Shown in pieces: positions 37,901 through 47,000 of a DNA stretch of 64,000 nt. The stretch comes from Edaphobacter lichenicola (GTDB taxonomy: Bacteria; Acidobacteriota; Terriglobia; Terriglobales; Acidobacteriaceae), in the NCBI RefSeq assembly GCF_025264645.1, contig NZ_CP073696.1:5146001-5210000 (forward strand), in the 5' to 3' direction. How positions within the stretch are numbered: the stretch's first letter is position 1; every line of letters begins with the position of its first letter. The position numbers and the translations under genes were made by a program. Under the pieces are notes generated by a model. It was not told the DNA's origin, did not search any database, and was given only the letters and a program-made list of their open reading frames with translations.

Positions 37901-38464
37901 TGGGATCTCAAGCACGACTTCGTAGGCAGCTACACTTGGGCTCTCCCCATCGCCACGTTCGTCCGCAAGAGCAATCGCCTCACCGAAGAGTGGAGTCTAT
38001 CCGGCACAACACGCTTCGCCACCGGCTTTCCCGTCACCCTGTTCGACAACTCCGACAACTCACTCCTCGGCACGCTCGGCAACGGCGCGAACAACTACCT
38101 CCTTGACACCCCGCAGTACCTTCCCGGGCCGCTCAAGATCAACACCAACGGCCGCAATGGCCGCACCGCGTTCAACACCGCTCTCTTTCCCGAAGAAAAT
38201 CTTGGCCAACTCGGCAACGCCAAACGGCGCGTCTTCTACGGCCCCGGAATTAATAACTTCGACATGACCCTTCAGAAGGGGCTGCGGTTAGCCGACGCAC
38301 GATCCTTTGAGTTCCGCCTCGAAGCCTTTAACGCCTTCAACCATACCCAGTTCTACGGCCCCGCGTCGGTAGACGGACAGGTCGAAGACACGAACAACTT
38401 CGGCAAGATCGTCAGCGCCGCTGCGCCTCGCCTCGTTCAACTCGCTGCAAAGTTTTCCTTCTAG
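34973..38464 (+). CDS. Oar-like TonB-dependent receptor under cobalamin riboswitch control
   Basis: 1163 residues from GTG 34973 (GAGG at good spacing, then the signal peptide VLSTLVIASLFLAASPSRA); a TTG at 34940 would add 11 residues. It has the carboxypeptidase-regulatory-like domain (GGSISGAVTDKSGAVVAGAS), a plug with ALPLNGRSYTDLLAIQPG, and a long barrel that ends LAAKFSF. This is not BtuB-like in size or build (BtuB is about 600 residues with no N-terminal sandwich), yet the riboswitch upstream strongly suggests that the ligand is a corrinoid or a cobalt chelate. The cbtBA operon with its own cobalamin riboswitch sits 1.1 kb away. Confidence 0.94.
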   Translation: MYLPKFISTAVRVVLSTLVIASLFLAASPSRAATGGSISGAVTDKSGAVVAGASLKLVNTAQQTAYQAVSDKQGLYVFPNLPVGHYDLTIIASGFSSQRKTNLTVDTDSAIRVDAVLEIGERSDTVTVSSEPGAQVETAATHLGEVVSAGQMTALPLNGRSYTDLLAIQPGVAPISTLLPSSVIMAGVTGGIDPSGDANPGNLSINGQRESSNGFIVNGIDVQEHMNGGTSIIPNLDSIEEFRVLTTNFDPEYGNYNGGIITVVSKSGTGQFHGNAFEFFRNTNLDAKGYFDQTRAAFNQNQFGGTIGGPIKRNKIFFFTDYQGTRTTQGVSTGNISVPTTAQRSGNFDDLTGSVSGPYLASLLTQSLGRTITQGEPYTSVFPNGNIPQSAWSTPGKNLLHYIPAPNVGTNQFSTSAFSQTVRDDKGSIRIDGNSRLGQLSAYYFIDDYNLDNPYPGSVAGASIPGFDALYIGRAQLFSVGDTKIIGANTVNELHFGYLRNANIIGQPKGGLGVSLASQGFTDPANGGIFVQAPQFEGVENITFPTFVMGVPITNETQINNTFYLSDGLSRSIGSQTLKFGGQFHIDEVNEHPNATFNGTFNINGTETGDPYADFLIGTPSNFTQSSGQPFYLRNRYLGLYAQDSWRARSDLTINAGLRWDVIEPWSEKYHQLQTYIAGEQSTLYPGAPEGFVVAGDPGVPSTIAPTSYKNFAPRIGFAYSPKFDQGFLSKVFGSGGQSSIRASYGIFYTAFPGLAAGIMYSVPPFGFNYLSPGRPLFASPFITAATGVNNGQRFPFPFPPHNVSVSNPDTSVNWANFTPIAADPFFYYRNRVPYINDYMFSIQRQITGHTLLTVSYVGNQGHHILALVSANPGDPALCLSLPGCGPFGEDSTYTNSAGQTVQGTRVGQGPNYGENTADKSIANSNYNALETTLRYTHNRSQFLLSYTYAKSIDQGSSLGEQLNIIDPRQSRTISAWDLKHDFVGSYTWALPIATFVRKSNRLTEEWSLSGTTRFATGFPVTLFDNSDNSLLGTLGNGANNYLLDTPQYLPGPLKINTNGRNGRTAFNTALFPEENLGQLGNAKRRVFYGPGINNFDMTLQKGLRLADARSFEFRLEAFNAFNHTQFYGPASVDGQVEDTNNFGKIVSAAAPRLVQLAAKFSF

Positions 38465-38504
38465 AGCAGAAGACGCATTGGTACAGAGCTTTGTTTTTTT
38501 GATT

Positions 38505-38547
38505 GTCATTCCGCACCCTGAGCGAAGCCGAAGGGGGAGGAATCTGC
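38505..38547. repeat. Dispersed intergenic element of the GTCATTCCG type
   Basis: GTCATTCCGCACCCTGAGCG then AAGCCGAAGGGGGAGGAATC follows the pattern of a short interspersed element that I recognise from many bacterial genomes (GTCATTCCGACCCTGAGCGA and so on). The CCCT and AGGG parts can pair. It sits 40 bases after the receptor stop and after a run of seven T. Only one copy of this form is in the window. Confidence 0.55.
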
Positions 38548-38676
38548 TGTAAGGTGCGCTCTAGCTGAAAGCAAATCTCCCCAGGCAGGTAAACTGTTCG
38601 AACCCGACGCCAGGCTCGCACATGCGCTTGCGTAAGAGTCAAACTGTTTCATTCCGCCTGTGGAGACAAGCAGTTC

Positions 38677-40902
38677 ATGAAGAACGAACGTTGCTCGAAC
38701 CTTCAGAAGTTCATCTTTGTCCTGTCGATCGCATCTTCGTCCCTGTCGCTCTACGCCGCGCAAAATCCAGAAGTGGCGCGGTGGGAGCACGAAGCCAAAA
38801 ACGTCACCATTATCCGTGACGACTGGGGCATAGCTCACATCTACGGAAAGACCGACGCCGACGCTGTCTTCGGCATGGAGTACGCTCAGGCCGAAGACGA
38901 CTTCAACCGCGTCGAGACCAACTACATCAATGCAATGGGTCGCCTCGCCGAGGCCGAAGGAGAATCACGCATCTACCAGGACCTTCGCATGAAGCTCTTC
39001 ATCGACCCTGCTGAGTTGAAGACCCAATACGCGGCCAGCCCAGCATGGCTACAAACCCTGATGGACGCCTTCGCCGACGGCCTCAACTACTACCTCTTCA
39101 AACATCCCGAGGTAAAGCCGCGAGTCATACAACACTTCGAACCATGGATGGCTCTCTCCTTCACAGAGGGCAGCATCGGCGGCGACATTGAGCGCATCAA
39201 CCTGCCCCAGCTCGAAGCCTTCTACAGCAAAGCACCCGCAATCCATGCATCCGTAGCCAATTCTCCAGACGATGAAGTCGCCTACACTCATGACAGTGAT
39301 CCCGCCGAACCTACGGGCTCTAACGGCATGGCCATCGCGCCTTCAAACACGCGCGACCATCACGCATTGCTACTCATCAACCCTCACACCTCCTTCTTCT
39401 TCCGCTCCGAGCTTCAAATGGCCAGCGAAGAAGGCCTCGATGCATACGGCGCAGTGACATGGGGCCAGTTCTTCATCTACCAGGGCTTTAACGAACGCGC
39501 CGGCTGGATGCATACTTCAAGCGGCGTCGATGCAGTCGACGAATATCTGGAGACGATCACACAGAAAGGCGACAACTTTTACTACAAATATGGAAACGAG
39601 GATCGCCGCCTAACGGCAAAACAGATCGTAGTCCCATACAAAACCGAACATGGTTTAGCCGAAAAGAAGTTCACGATCTACCGCACCAGTCACGGCCCAA
39701 TCATCCGCGAAGAAAACGGCAGGTGGGTAAGCATCCGCCTCATGCAGGAGCCGATCAAGGCACTCACACAGTCCTACATCCGCACCAAGGCAAAGGACTA
39801 CAAATCATTCCGCCAAACCTTGGAGCTGAAAGCGAACTCCTCGAACAACACTATCTTCGCCGACGCCGACGGCGACATCGCCTACTTCCACGGCAACTTC
39901 ATCCCGCGCCGCGACACCCGCTTCGACTTCACCAAACCAGTCGATGGCAGCAACCCGGCAACTGACTGGCAAGGCCTCCTCACAGTCGACGAGCTCCCGC
40001 AACTCCTTAATCCAAAGAGTGGCTGGCTCTACAACAGCAACAACTGGCCGTGGTCCGGAGCAGGGGAGAGCAGCCTGCGAAGAGCAGACTACCCGGTCTA
40101 CGTAGAAACCGGCACCGAGACAGCCCGCGGCCTGCACGCCATCCGCGTGCTGCAAAACAAAAGGGACTTCACCCTCGACTCCCTCATCGCAGCAGCCTAC
40201 GATAGCTATCTCCCCTGGTTCGACAAGCCGCTTCCAGCCCTCCTCAACGCATGGGATGGCATCTCAACCTTCGATCCCCTCAAATTAAAACTTGCCGACC
40301 AAATCAACCTTCTCCGCACCTGGGATCACCGCTGGGCCGTCGACTCCGTGCCCACGTCTCTCGCAATCTTCTGGGGAGAGGACATCCGTCGCAACGCGCT
40401 CGATGACGCTAAAAAATCCGGCGTCTCCGTCGAGGAGTTCATCGGCACCAAAGTCTCATCGCACGAGCTCCTGCAATCGCTCTCATCGGCGTCCGATCGT
40501 CTCACCACGGACTTCGGAACCTGGAAGACGCCGTGGGGTGACATTAACCGCTTTCAACGCCTCACCGGAGACATCGTTCAACCGTTCAGCGACGCAGCGC
40601 CAAGCATCCCCGTCGGCTTTACTTCATCCCTCTGGGGCTCCCTGGCCTCTTTCGGCGCACGCCCATACCCCGGAACGAAGAAGTGGTACGGCACCAGCGG
40701 CAACAGCTTTGTCGCAGTCGTCGAGTTCGGCGACAAGGTACACGCCAAAGCAGTGACCGCCGGAGGCGAAAGCGGTAACCCATCATCTCCTCACTTCAAC
40801 GATCAGGCAAAGCGCTATAGCACAGGCGACCTTCGCGAGGTCTACTTCTACCGCTCTGACCTCAAGGGTCACATCGAGCGCGAATATCATCCCGGAAGCT
40901 GA
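38677..40902 (+). CDS. Penicillin acylase family amidase, secreted
   Basis: A 741-residue Ntn-hydrolase precursor. It has a signal peptide (residues about 8-28, NLQKFIFVLSIASSSLSLYA), an alpha chain starting VTIIRDDWGIAHIYGKTDAD, a spacer, and the self-cleavage site G214-S215 in EPTGSNGMAIAPSNT; S215 becomes the N-terminal nucleophile of the beta chain. LINPHTSFFFRSELQM, DADGDIAYFHGNFIPRR and YNSNNWPWS are conserved beta-chain segments. Relatives include acyl-homoserine-lactone acylases, glutaryl-7-ACA acylases and aculeacin-type acylases. The substrate cannot be chosen from sequence. It follows the riboswitch-controlled receptor by 212 bases and the glycosyltransferase follows 30 bases later. 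Confidence 0.93.
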   Translation: MKNERCSNLQKFIFVLSIASSSLSLYAAQNPEVARWEHEAKNVTIIRDDWGIAHIYGKTDADAVFGMEYAQAEDDFNRVETNYINAMGRLAEAEGESRIYQDLRMKLFIDPAELKTQYAASPAWLQTLMDAFADGLNYYLFKHPEVKPRVIQHFEPWMALSFTEGSIGGDIERINLPQLEAFYSKAPAIHASVANSPDDEVAYTHDSDPAEPTGSNGMAIAPSNTRDHHALLLINPHTSFFFRSELQMASEEGLDAYGAVTWGQFFIYQGFNERAGWMHTSSGVDAVDEYLETITQKGDNFYYKYGNEDRRLTAKQIVVPYKTEHGLAEKKFTIYRTSHGPIIREENGRWVSIRLMQEPIKALTQSYIRTKAKDYKSFRQTLELKANSSNNTIFADADGDIAYFHGNFIPRRDTRFDFTKPVDGSNPATDWQGLLTVDELPQLLNPKSGWLYNSNNWPWSGAGESSLRRADYPVYVETGTETARGLHAIRVLQNKRDFTLDSLIAAAYDSYLPWFDKPLPALLNAWDGISTFDPLKLKLADQINLLRTWDHRWAVDSVPTSLAIFWGEDIRRNALDDAKKSGVSVEEFIGTKVSSHELLQSLSSASDRLTTDFGTWKTPWGDINRFQRLTGDIVQPFSDAAPSIPVGFTSSLWGSLASFGARPYPGTKKWYGTSGNSFVAVVEFGDKVHAKAVTAGGESGNPSSPHFNDQAKRYSTGDLREVYFYRSDLKGHIEREYHPGS

Positions 40903-40932
40903 ATCAACCCGTATCCTTACTGAGAGCACAGT

Positions 40933-42522
40933 ATGGAAGCGCCGATCAACCAGGGTTCACTCAGAACGCAGCATGAAGACCGAATAAGACCGATGGAAAA
41001 TCCGACACACACAACGCGGTCTTCGGGATTCATCGAACTCTGCAAGAGCAACTGGAGAACAACCTCAACACTCTTCGCCACTCTCCTCGCCTGCGTCGTA
41101 CTCCTAACTCTGCTAGGCCACAAGCCCCTGACCAACTGGGACGAAGGCATCTACGCCGAGATATCGCGAGAGATGCTCTCAGGCAGCGTACTCGTCCCTC
41201 ACTGGAACTATCAGCCATGGTTCGAAAAGCCGCCGCTGATGCTCTGGATCACGGCAGCACTCTTCAAGCTATTCGGCGTTCACGAGTTCTGGGCACGCGC
41301 AGGCTCAGCCCTTTCAGGCGTCGCCATCGTCACTCTTCTACACGCTTGGCTCCTACGCAGAAACGACATTCTCGCCGCGTGGCTCAGCACCTTGATCCTG
41401 CTCAGCACCCTCGGCTTTCTCCACGTCTGTCGCGTCGGCGAGATGGACGTCCTCCTCTCACTAGGCTGCTGCATCGCAATCATCGGCCTCACTGCAATTC
41501 AAAATCACAAGTCCCCCGGCTGGTATCTCTTCTGGTGCGGCCTTGCGATCGCCCTGATGACCAAGGGTGCCGCAAGCATCACACTCATCCTCGCTGCCAT
41601 CATCTTTGCCGCAGCCGAGCGCTGGAACCCGACTCGCCTCACCCGACACTTCTGGCTTGCCGTATCACTCTTCCTGCTGCTCGTCCTCCCGTGGCACCTC
41701 TACATGTTTCACCGCTTCGGCTCCGCATTCCTCGCCGAATATGTCGGTCTCCACGTCCTCGCCCGCGCCACCCATCAAATCGAAGATCACATTACGCATT
41801 GGTGGTTTTACCTATGGGTGCTTCTCATCTCCGCCGCTCCCTTCGTCCTGCTCTATCCCTGGGCAATCCTCGAAGGATTTCGCCGCAAACAGTTCCGTGC
41901 CTGGGCAATCTTTTCCCTCGTCGTCCTCTGTTTCTTCACCGTTGTCCAAACACGCCTGCCCCACTACATCGCGCCGATATACCCCGCACTCGCAGTACTC
42001 ACTGCAGTCTTCCTCGCGGACATGCTGCGAAAACTCCAGCGAAAACGCCAGCAATCCCCAAAGACTTTTTGGTTATCAGTCAGCGCGATCACAGCCGCGA
42101 TCTGCATCGTCAGTGCGCTACTGACGAGTAGCCCTCGCAAAAAACTCCATCAAGCAAAAGTAGGCCCCGACGTCGTCAACGCCGAGAAAGAATCAATCCA
42201 ACTCCTACGCGATGTCTTCAGCCATTCGCAGCCAATCTCAGGCCCGCTGCTGACTTGGTGGGAAGGAGATGAGCGGTCGATTGCGACCAGCGTCTTCTAC
42301 GCCAAACGACCCGTCCAGCAGATCCACATACATCCTCGACCCGCCAACGTATCCACCGACAAATATCTCTTCCAACCCCTGCTCCTGGACGATGCTCTCG
42401 ACTCTGGGCCGCGAATCATGCTGCTCGACAAAGACTTAGTCCCGCAGATTCCCGCTCGATTTTCTTACGATCCAATCATCTCAGGCCGCTCCATGGAGAT
42501 CGGCACCATCAGACGAAGATGA
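40933..42522 (+). CDS. ArnT-like family 39 glycosyltransferase, integral membrane
   Basis: A 529-residue polytopic enzyme. After a helix (LFATLLACVVLLTLLG) comes TNWDEGIYAEISREML, where the Asp-Glu pair is the catalytic motif of ArnT/PMT-type GT-C enzymes; HWNYQPWFEKPPLMLWITAA is the matching lipid-sugar loop, and about 10 more membrane helices follow, then a periplasmic C-terminal part. It moves a sugar from a polyprenyl-phosphate donor to a lipid or protein acceptor on the periplasmic side. MENPTHTT at 40993 is an alternative start. Only 30 bases separate it from the acylase gene, so the two may be cotranscribed. The segment ends in a short direct repeat of GAAGATG units. Confidence 0.92.
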   Translation: MEAPINQGSLRTQHEDRIRPMENPTHTTRSSGFIELCKSNWRTTSTLFATLLACVVLLTLLGHKPLTNWDEGIYAEISREMLSGSVLVPHWNYQPWFEKPPLMLWITAALFKLFGVHEFWARAGSALSGVAIVTLLHAWLLRRNDILAAWLSTLILLSTLGFLHVCRVGEMDVLLSLGCCIAIIGLTAIQNHKSPGWYLFWCGLAIALMTKGAASITLILAAIIFAAAERWNPTRLTRHFWLAVSLFLLLVLPWHLYMFHRFGSAFLAEYVGLHVLARATHQIEDHITHWWFYLWVLLISAAPFVLLYPWAILEGFRRKQFRAWAIFSLVVLCFFTVVQTRLPHYIAPIYPALAVLTAVFLADMLRKLQRKRQQSPKTFWLSVSAITAAICIVSALLTSSPRKKLHQAKVGPDVVNAEKESIQLLRDVFSHSQPISGPLLTWWEGDERSIATSVFYAKRPVQQIHIHPRPANVSTDKYLFQPLLLDDALDSGPRIMLLDKDLVPQIPARFSYDPIISGRSMEIGTIRRR

Positions 42523-42697
42523 AGATGGCGAAGATGAAGTAATGATCGGCGCCTCTTTACTTCCTGCCAACTCAGTGGTGCGCCCACCTGATCGAAGGGG
42601 AATCGAAGCAGTTAATATTTCCAGATCCTATAAATCCACCGTCTTTTTGCCAGTGACGCGACCTCGTGCTTCGATCGTGTAAAATCCACAAACCAAA

Positions 42698-43339
42698 ATG
42701 ATTAAGCTGGCCAAAATCCCAAATCTTACCGAGCTTACCTACCGGAGCATTAAGCAAAACGTGCTGGATGGGACCCTCGGCGAACTCGCCCGGTTAACCG
42801 AAGAGTCGCTGGCGACACAGCTCGGGATCAGTAAGTCTCCCGTCCGCGAGGCGCTCAACCGGCTGGAAGCAGAGGGCCTTGTCATCATCGAAGCGCGGCG
42901 TGGCGCATACGTCCGGCAGTTCTCCGAGAAGGAGATTCGCGACCTGTACGATCTTCGCGAGGTTCTCGAGGTCCATGCCATCGATGCAGCGACGATCACG
43001 CCAAAGCTGCTCAGCGATCTATCCGCCAGTATCAACAAGACGAAGAAATTTCTCAAAGCCGGCAATAAGCTGGAGCACATCGAAGAGGACATCCGCTTTC
43101 ATGGCTTGATCAGCGCGGCAACCGGTAATCAGGAGTTATCCCGCGTCCTCGAGAACGTTCAGCAGAAGGCTTTACTCTGCCGCTCAAAGTCCTACGAACT
43201 CTCTGCAACGACCGCGCCAGTGGCCCACATGAAGATCTACCAGGCCTTGAAAAAAGACTCGAAGCGGGAAGCCCGCAGCGCCATGCGCGATCATATTATC
43301 TTTGTTCGCGAACGCTTACTGGCGACCTTTAATTCGTAA
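42698..43339 (+). CDS. GntR family transcriptional regulator, FCD/FadR subfamily
   Basis: A 213-residue regulator. The winged helix (residues 5-75) includes LARLTEESLATQLGISKSPV then REALNRLEAEGLVIIEARRG; the FCD ligand-binding helical bundle starts with RDLYDLREVLEVHAIDAATI and has metal-site residues in ADIRFHGLISAATGN-like order (EDIRFHGLI) and further His. Such proteins usually respond to small carboxylates or sugar acids. It is followed by a 685-base gene-free stretch and then a TonB receptor with a symmetric site in its promoter, so it may regulate that receptor (inference). Confidence 0.94.
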   Translation: MIKLAKIPNLTELTYRSIKQNVLDGTLGELARLTEESLATQLGISKSPVREALNRLEAEGLVIIEARRGAYVRQFSEKEIRDLYDLREVLEVHAIDAATITPKLLSDLSASINKTKKFLKAGNKLEHIEEDIRFHGLISAATGNQELSRVLENVQQKALLCRSKSYELSATTAPVAHMKIYQALKKDSKREARSAMRDHIIFVRERLLATFNS

Positions 43340-44024
43340 AACTCATCCAGGCAACGCGATACCCTCAGAGGCGCCTCTTCGTATCTCGCACTCACTCGCG
43401 CACCCGAGCGGCAGTTCCGCGTAAGACGAACATCGCTTTTCGCACCCTGTGAAGTGTTCGTTTAATCCAAATCGACTGTCGTTCATCAACGGACTCTCGT
43501 CGGCACACCATCCTCATTGGCCGGAGTTCCAAGCACAACCACCTCGCCCACCGGGGGTGCGACAAAACATCCGCAACAACATAAGCTGCAGCGCCTAAGT
43601 GCGTGATTCAAGGCCTTTATGCGTTGAAATCTGCGCTCCTTGCCTGCCTGACGCCCGGTAATCATTGGGCGAGAGAAATTTCAACTCAAAAATGCTCTGC
43701 ATCTTTTCTCTTGCATGTTAGTACAGTTGTCTATACTATTCCGCCATCGAAAGAATGAGTTTTTTTTAGGCATAAAGGACGAACGCCAATTGGCTTTTGA
43801 TCCCATTTTTTTAGAAATATCTCCGATTTGCCCAGTCACAGCAGTCAGCAAAGAAGAAACACAAACGGTCTGGATTCACGGCACGAAACCTGAAACTACG
43901 TGTGACCCATCGTTCGGCACATGCGGCAAAGGAAACCTAAAAGATGCACCAGATTTGTTTCCAGAAGAACTCCCATGAAACGTCGCAACAGCTTCAAGCA
44001 GGAAATTGAATTGGAGGACCATCA
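43340..44024 (+). promoter_or_regulatory. Long leader with promoter and possible GntR operator ahead of TonB receptor
   Basis: 685 bases without a convincing gene. A promoter-like TTGCAT (43711-43716) and TATACT (43732-43737) lie about 290 bases before the receptor, with a short 15-base spacer. It overlaps a spaced inverted repeat, TAGTA (43719-43723) and TACTA (43734-43738), and the sequence TTGTCTATACTA, which resembles the GT...AC core of FCD-type GntR operators. An 87-codon frame at 43715 starts inside this promoter, lacks a ribosome site and is not counted as a gene. Confidence 0.4.
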
Positions 44025-47000
44025 ATGAAAGTACGCATCGCCTTATGTAGTTTATTTGTGCTCCTCGTAAGTTCGGTTGCATTCGGACAGGACATCAGTG
44101 CGAAGATCACGGGAACCGTGACGGACGCCTCTGGTGCCGTCGTCGCGAACGCAACCGTCGTCGCCACAGAGAAATCACGCGGTACCGTCTACCCCACCCA
44201 CACCAACTCTGCTGGTATCTATTACCTCTCTCCTCTGCCCATCGGGGAATATGTACTGAAGGCAACAGCCACAGGCTTCTCTTCTGCAGAGCGCCCTGCG
44301 TTTTCGCTCGAGATGAACCAGACCGCCCGCATCGACATATCGTTAGTCGTCGGGCAGGCTTCTCAGACCGTTGAGGTTTCGAGCGCTCCACCATTGCTCC
44401 AAACCGACGATAGCTTCATGGGCACCGTCCTTGACGCCCGTGCGAACGTGACCCTCCCGCTCGCAACTCGCAACTACAACCAGCTCACGCTCCTCTCTCC
44501 CGGTGCTGTCAGTCTCAACCCCGGTTCGTTCACTGGTTCACAGGCTAGCTTCCAGGTCGGCCGTCCTTATATCAACGGCAACCGCGAACAGACCAACAAC
44601 TACATCCTCGACGGCATGGACAACAACCAGATTGACAACAACGATGTCGCCTTCGCGCCCAGCGTCGATGCCATCCAGGAGTTCAACCTCATCTCGCAGA
44701 ACGCCCCAGCCTCCTACGGAAACTATCTGGGTGGCGTCATCTCCGTAACCCTCAAATCCGGCACCAACCAGTTCCACGGCGACGCCTTCGAATTCATCCG
44801 CAACAATGCCTTGAACGCAAACACCTGGGCAAACGGACTCACCAAGGGACAGCCCTACGTCCCTGGCGTGAACAACCCCGATGGAACAGGCTTGAAGCCG
44901 ATTCTGCGCTGGAACGAGTTCGGCGGATCAATCGGCGGCCCCATCATCAAGGACAAGCTGTTCTTCTTCGTCGACTATCAAGGCTCTCGTTATGACCAAC
45001 CGGCGACCTCGGTGCGTTACACCACCTTCACCGCTGCTGAACGTGTCGGCGACTTCTCCAGTGTCTGCACGGCTGGCTTCAACGCCGCAGGAATCTGCAA
45101 CAATCTGGCGCAGCAACTCTACAATCCCTACTCCGCACCGACTCCCGGCGGACGTCTGCCGTTCCTGAACAATCAGATCAATGCGAACGTTGCGCCAATC
45201 AGCGCCGCCGCCTTGAAGATTCTGAACTCGCCACTCTATCCGGGACCGATCAACGATCTCACCACCGGCAATCAGGTCAATGTCACTCACTCCTACACCA
45301 ATAGCGACCAGGGCGACCTCAAGATCGACTGGGTTGCCAGTGAGAAAGATCACGTCTACGGGCGCTACTCACAGCAGCACATTACCAATCCCACCACCAA
45401 CAGCCAGCTGCTGACCGGAAACTCCGACAACGAGTTCCCGCTCTACAACGGTGTCATTGACTACGCGCACACCTTCAATCCCAACTTTCTTAACGATGCA
45501 CGTATCGGAGCAAGCTACTTCCCCGTCACGGAGGGCTTCTCCAACCCAACAGGACAGAATCTCTCCACCACCTTCGGCATCGCAGGAGTACCGGCGGACC
45601 AGACCTTCCTTCCATTGCAGCAGTTCGCTGGCGCCAGCTACGGGCCAGAATTCGGCAACAACAACCTCGTCTCGCAGTTCCACGACACCGTCATTCAGGC
45701 GGAAGATACTGTAACCGTGATTCACGGGAAGCACACCATCAACCTCGGATTTGAGTTCTACAACTACCGCACAAACATTCTTTATGTTGGTAACGCTGGA
45801 CTCGCCGGTGACATCACCTACAACGGCTCCTTCACCTCGAATCCGTCAGTTGTTCTTCCTGGCGGTGGCACTCCTACCGGTTGGGCTGAAGCCGACTTCC
45901 TGCTCGGTGCCCCGCAGAACGTCGCGATTGGCTCAGGCGATGGCCACAGCCTGCGCAACAGCTTGTACTCAGGCTTCGCTCAGGACAACTGGCACGCACT
46001 TCCGAATCTAACCATCAACCTCGGTCTGCGGTATGAAGTCATTACGGCCCGTGCCGATGCGCACAACCAGGCAACCAACTACAACCTCACCACTGGAGCC
46101 ACTGAAATCGCCGGACTGAACGGTAACTCCAGCGCGCTCTACAACACCTACACCGGCCCCACCAACTTCCAGCCGCGCGTTGGTTTCTCCTGGCAGCCTG
46201 AGTGGGACAAGACCATGGTACTTCGTGGTGCCTACGGCATCTCCAACTTCAGCGAGAGCACCGGCACAGGCAACTTGCTCTTCCAGAACCCGCCCTTCTC
46301 GGTTCAACCGAACGTCACCTACGCCGGTGGTACGCAGGCGCTTCCAGGCACAACGCTCGATCAGGGCTTCTCCAGCTTCCCCGCATCGGGATGCACCGTT
46401 GCGGCGGCTATCGCGCAACTGCCCGTCTGCTTCGCAGGAGCAGGTATCCATGCCTTCGACCCCAACGGCACGCGTCCTGCTGTCTCGCAGCAGTACAACC
46501 TAACCATCCAGAAGCAGCTCGGCAACTCCTCCACCTTCCAGATCAGCTACGTTGGTCAGAAGACCGACCATCTCATGACGATCGCCCTCATCAACCAGAA
46601 GGTCCTCGAAGCGGACGGGACGATTGCACCGAGCCCTTACCTCAACCCAACACTGCAGGGCGAGATTGGTCAGGCACGTTTGACCGCGTCGACCGGCTAC
46701 TCCAACTACAACGCACTGCAGGCCAGCTTCCAGAAGCGGCTCAGCCACGGGCTCGAGTTCCAGGGCAACTACACCTGGTCGAAGTGCCTCGGGAACTCCT
46801 CGGGCTTCTTCGCACAGTATGGCGACACCAACGCTTCTCTCACGCAGGCCGGCAACAATCACTTCTTCTTCCAGAACACCTACGATCCGGCAGCCGACTA
46901 CGGACGTTGCGACCAGAACGTAGGCAATGCCTTCAACGGCTTCGTCACCTACGATCTGCCGTTCGGTCGCGGCCAGATGTTCGGTTCGAACATGAACCGT

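Noticed and set aside
42515..42540. GAAGATG direct repeats at the end of the glycosyltransferase gene
   Set aside because: Too short and simple; probably replication slippage.
43715..43978. 87-codon frame before the TonB receptor
   Set aside because: No ribosome site, starts inside a promoter-like sequence, composition unlike its neighbours.
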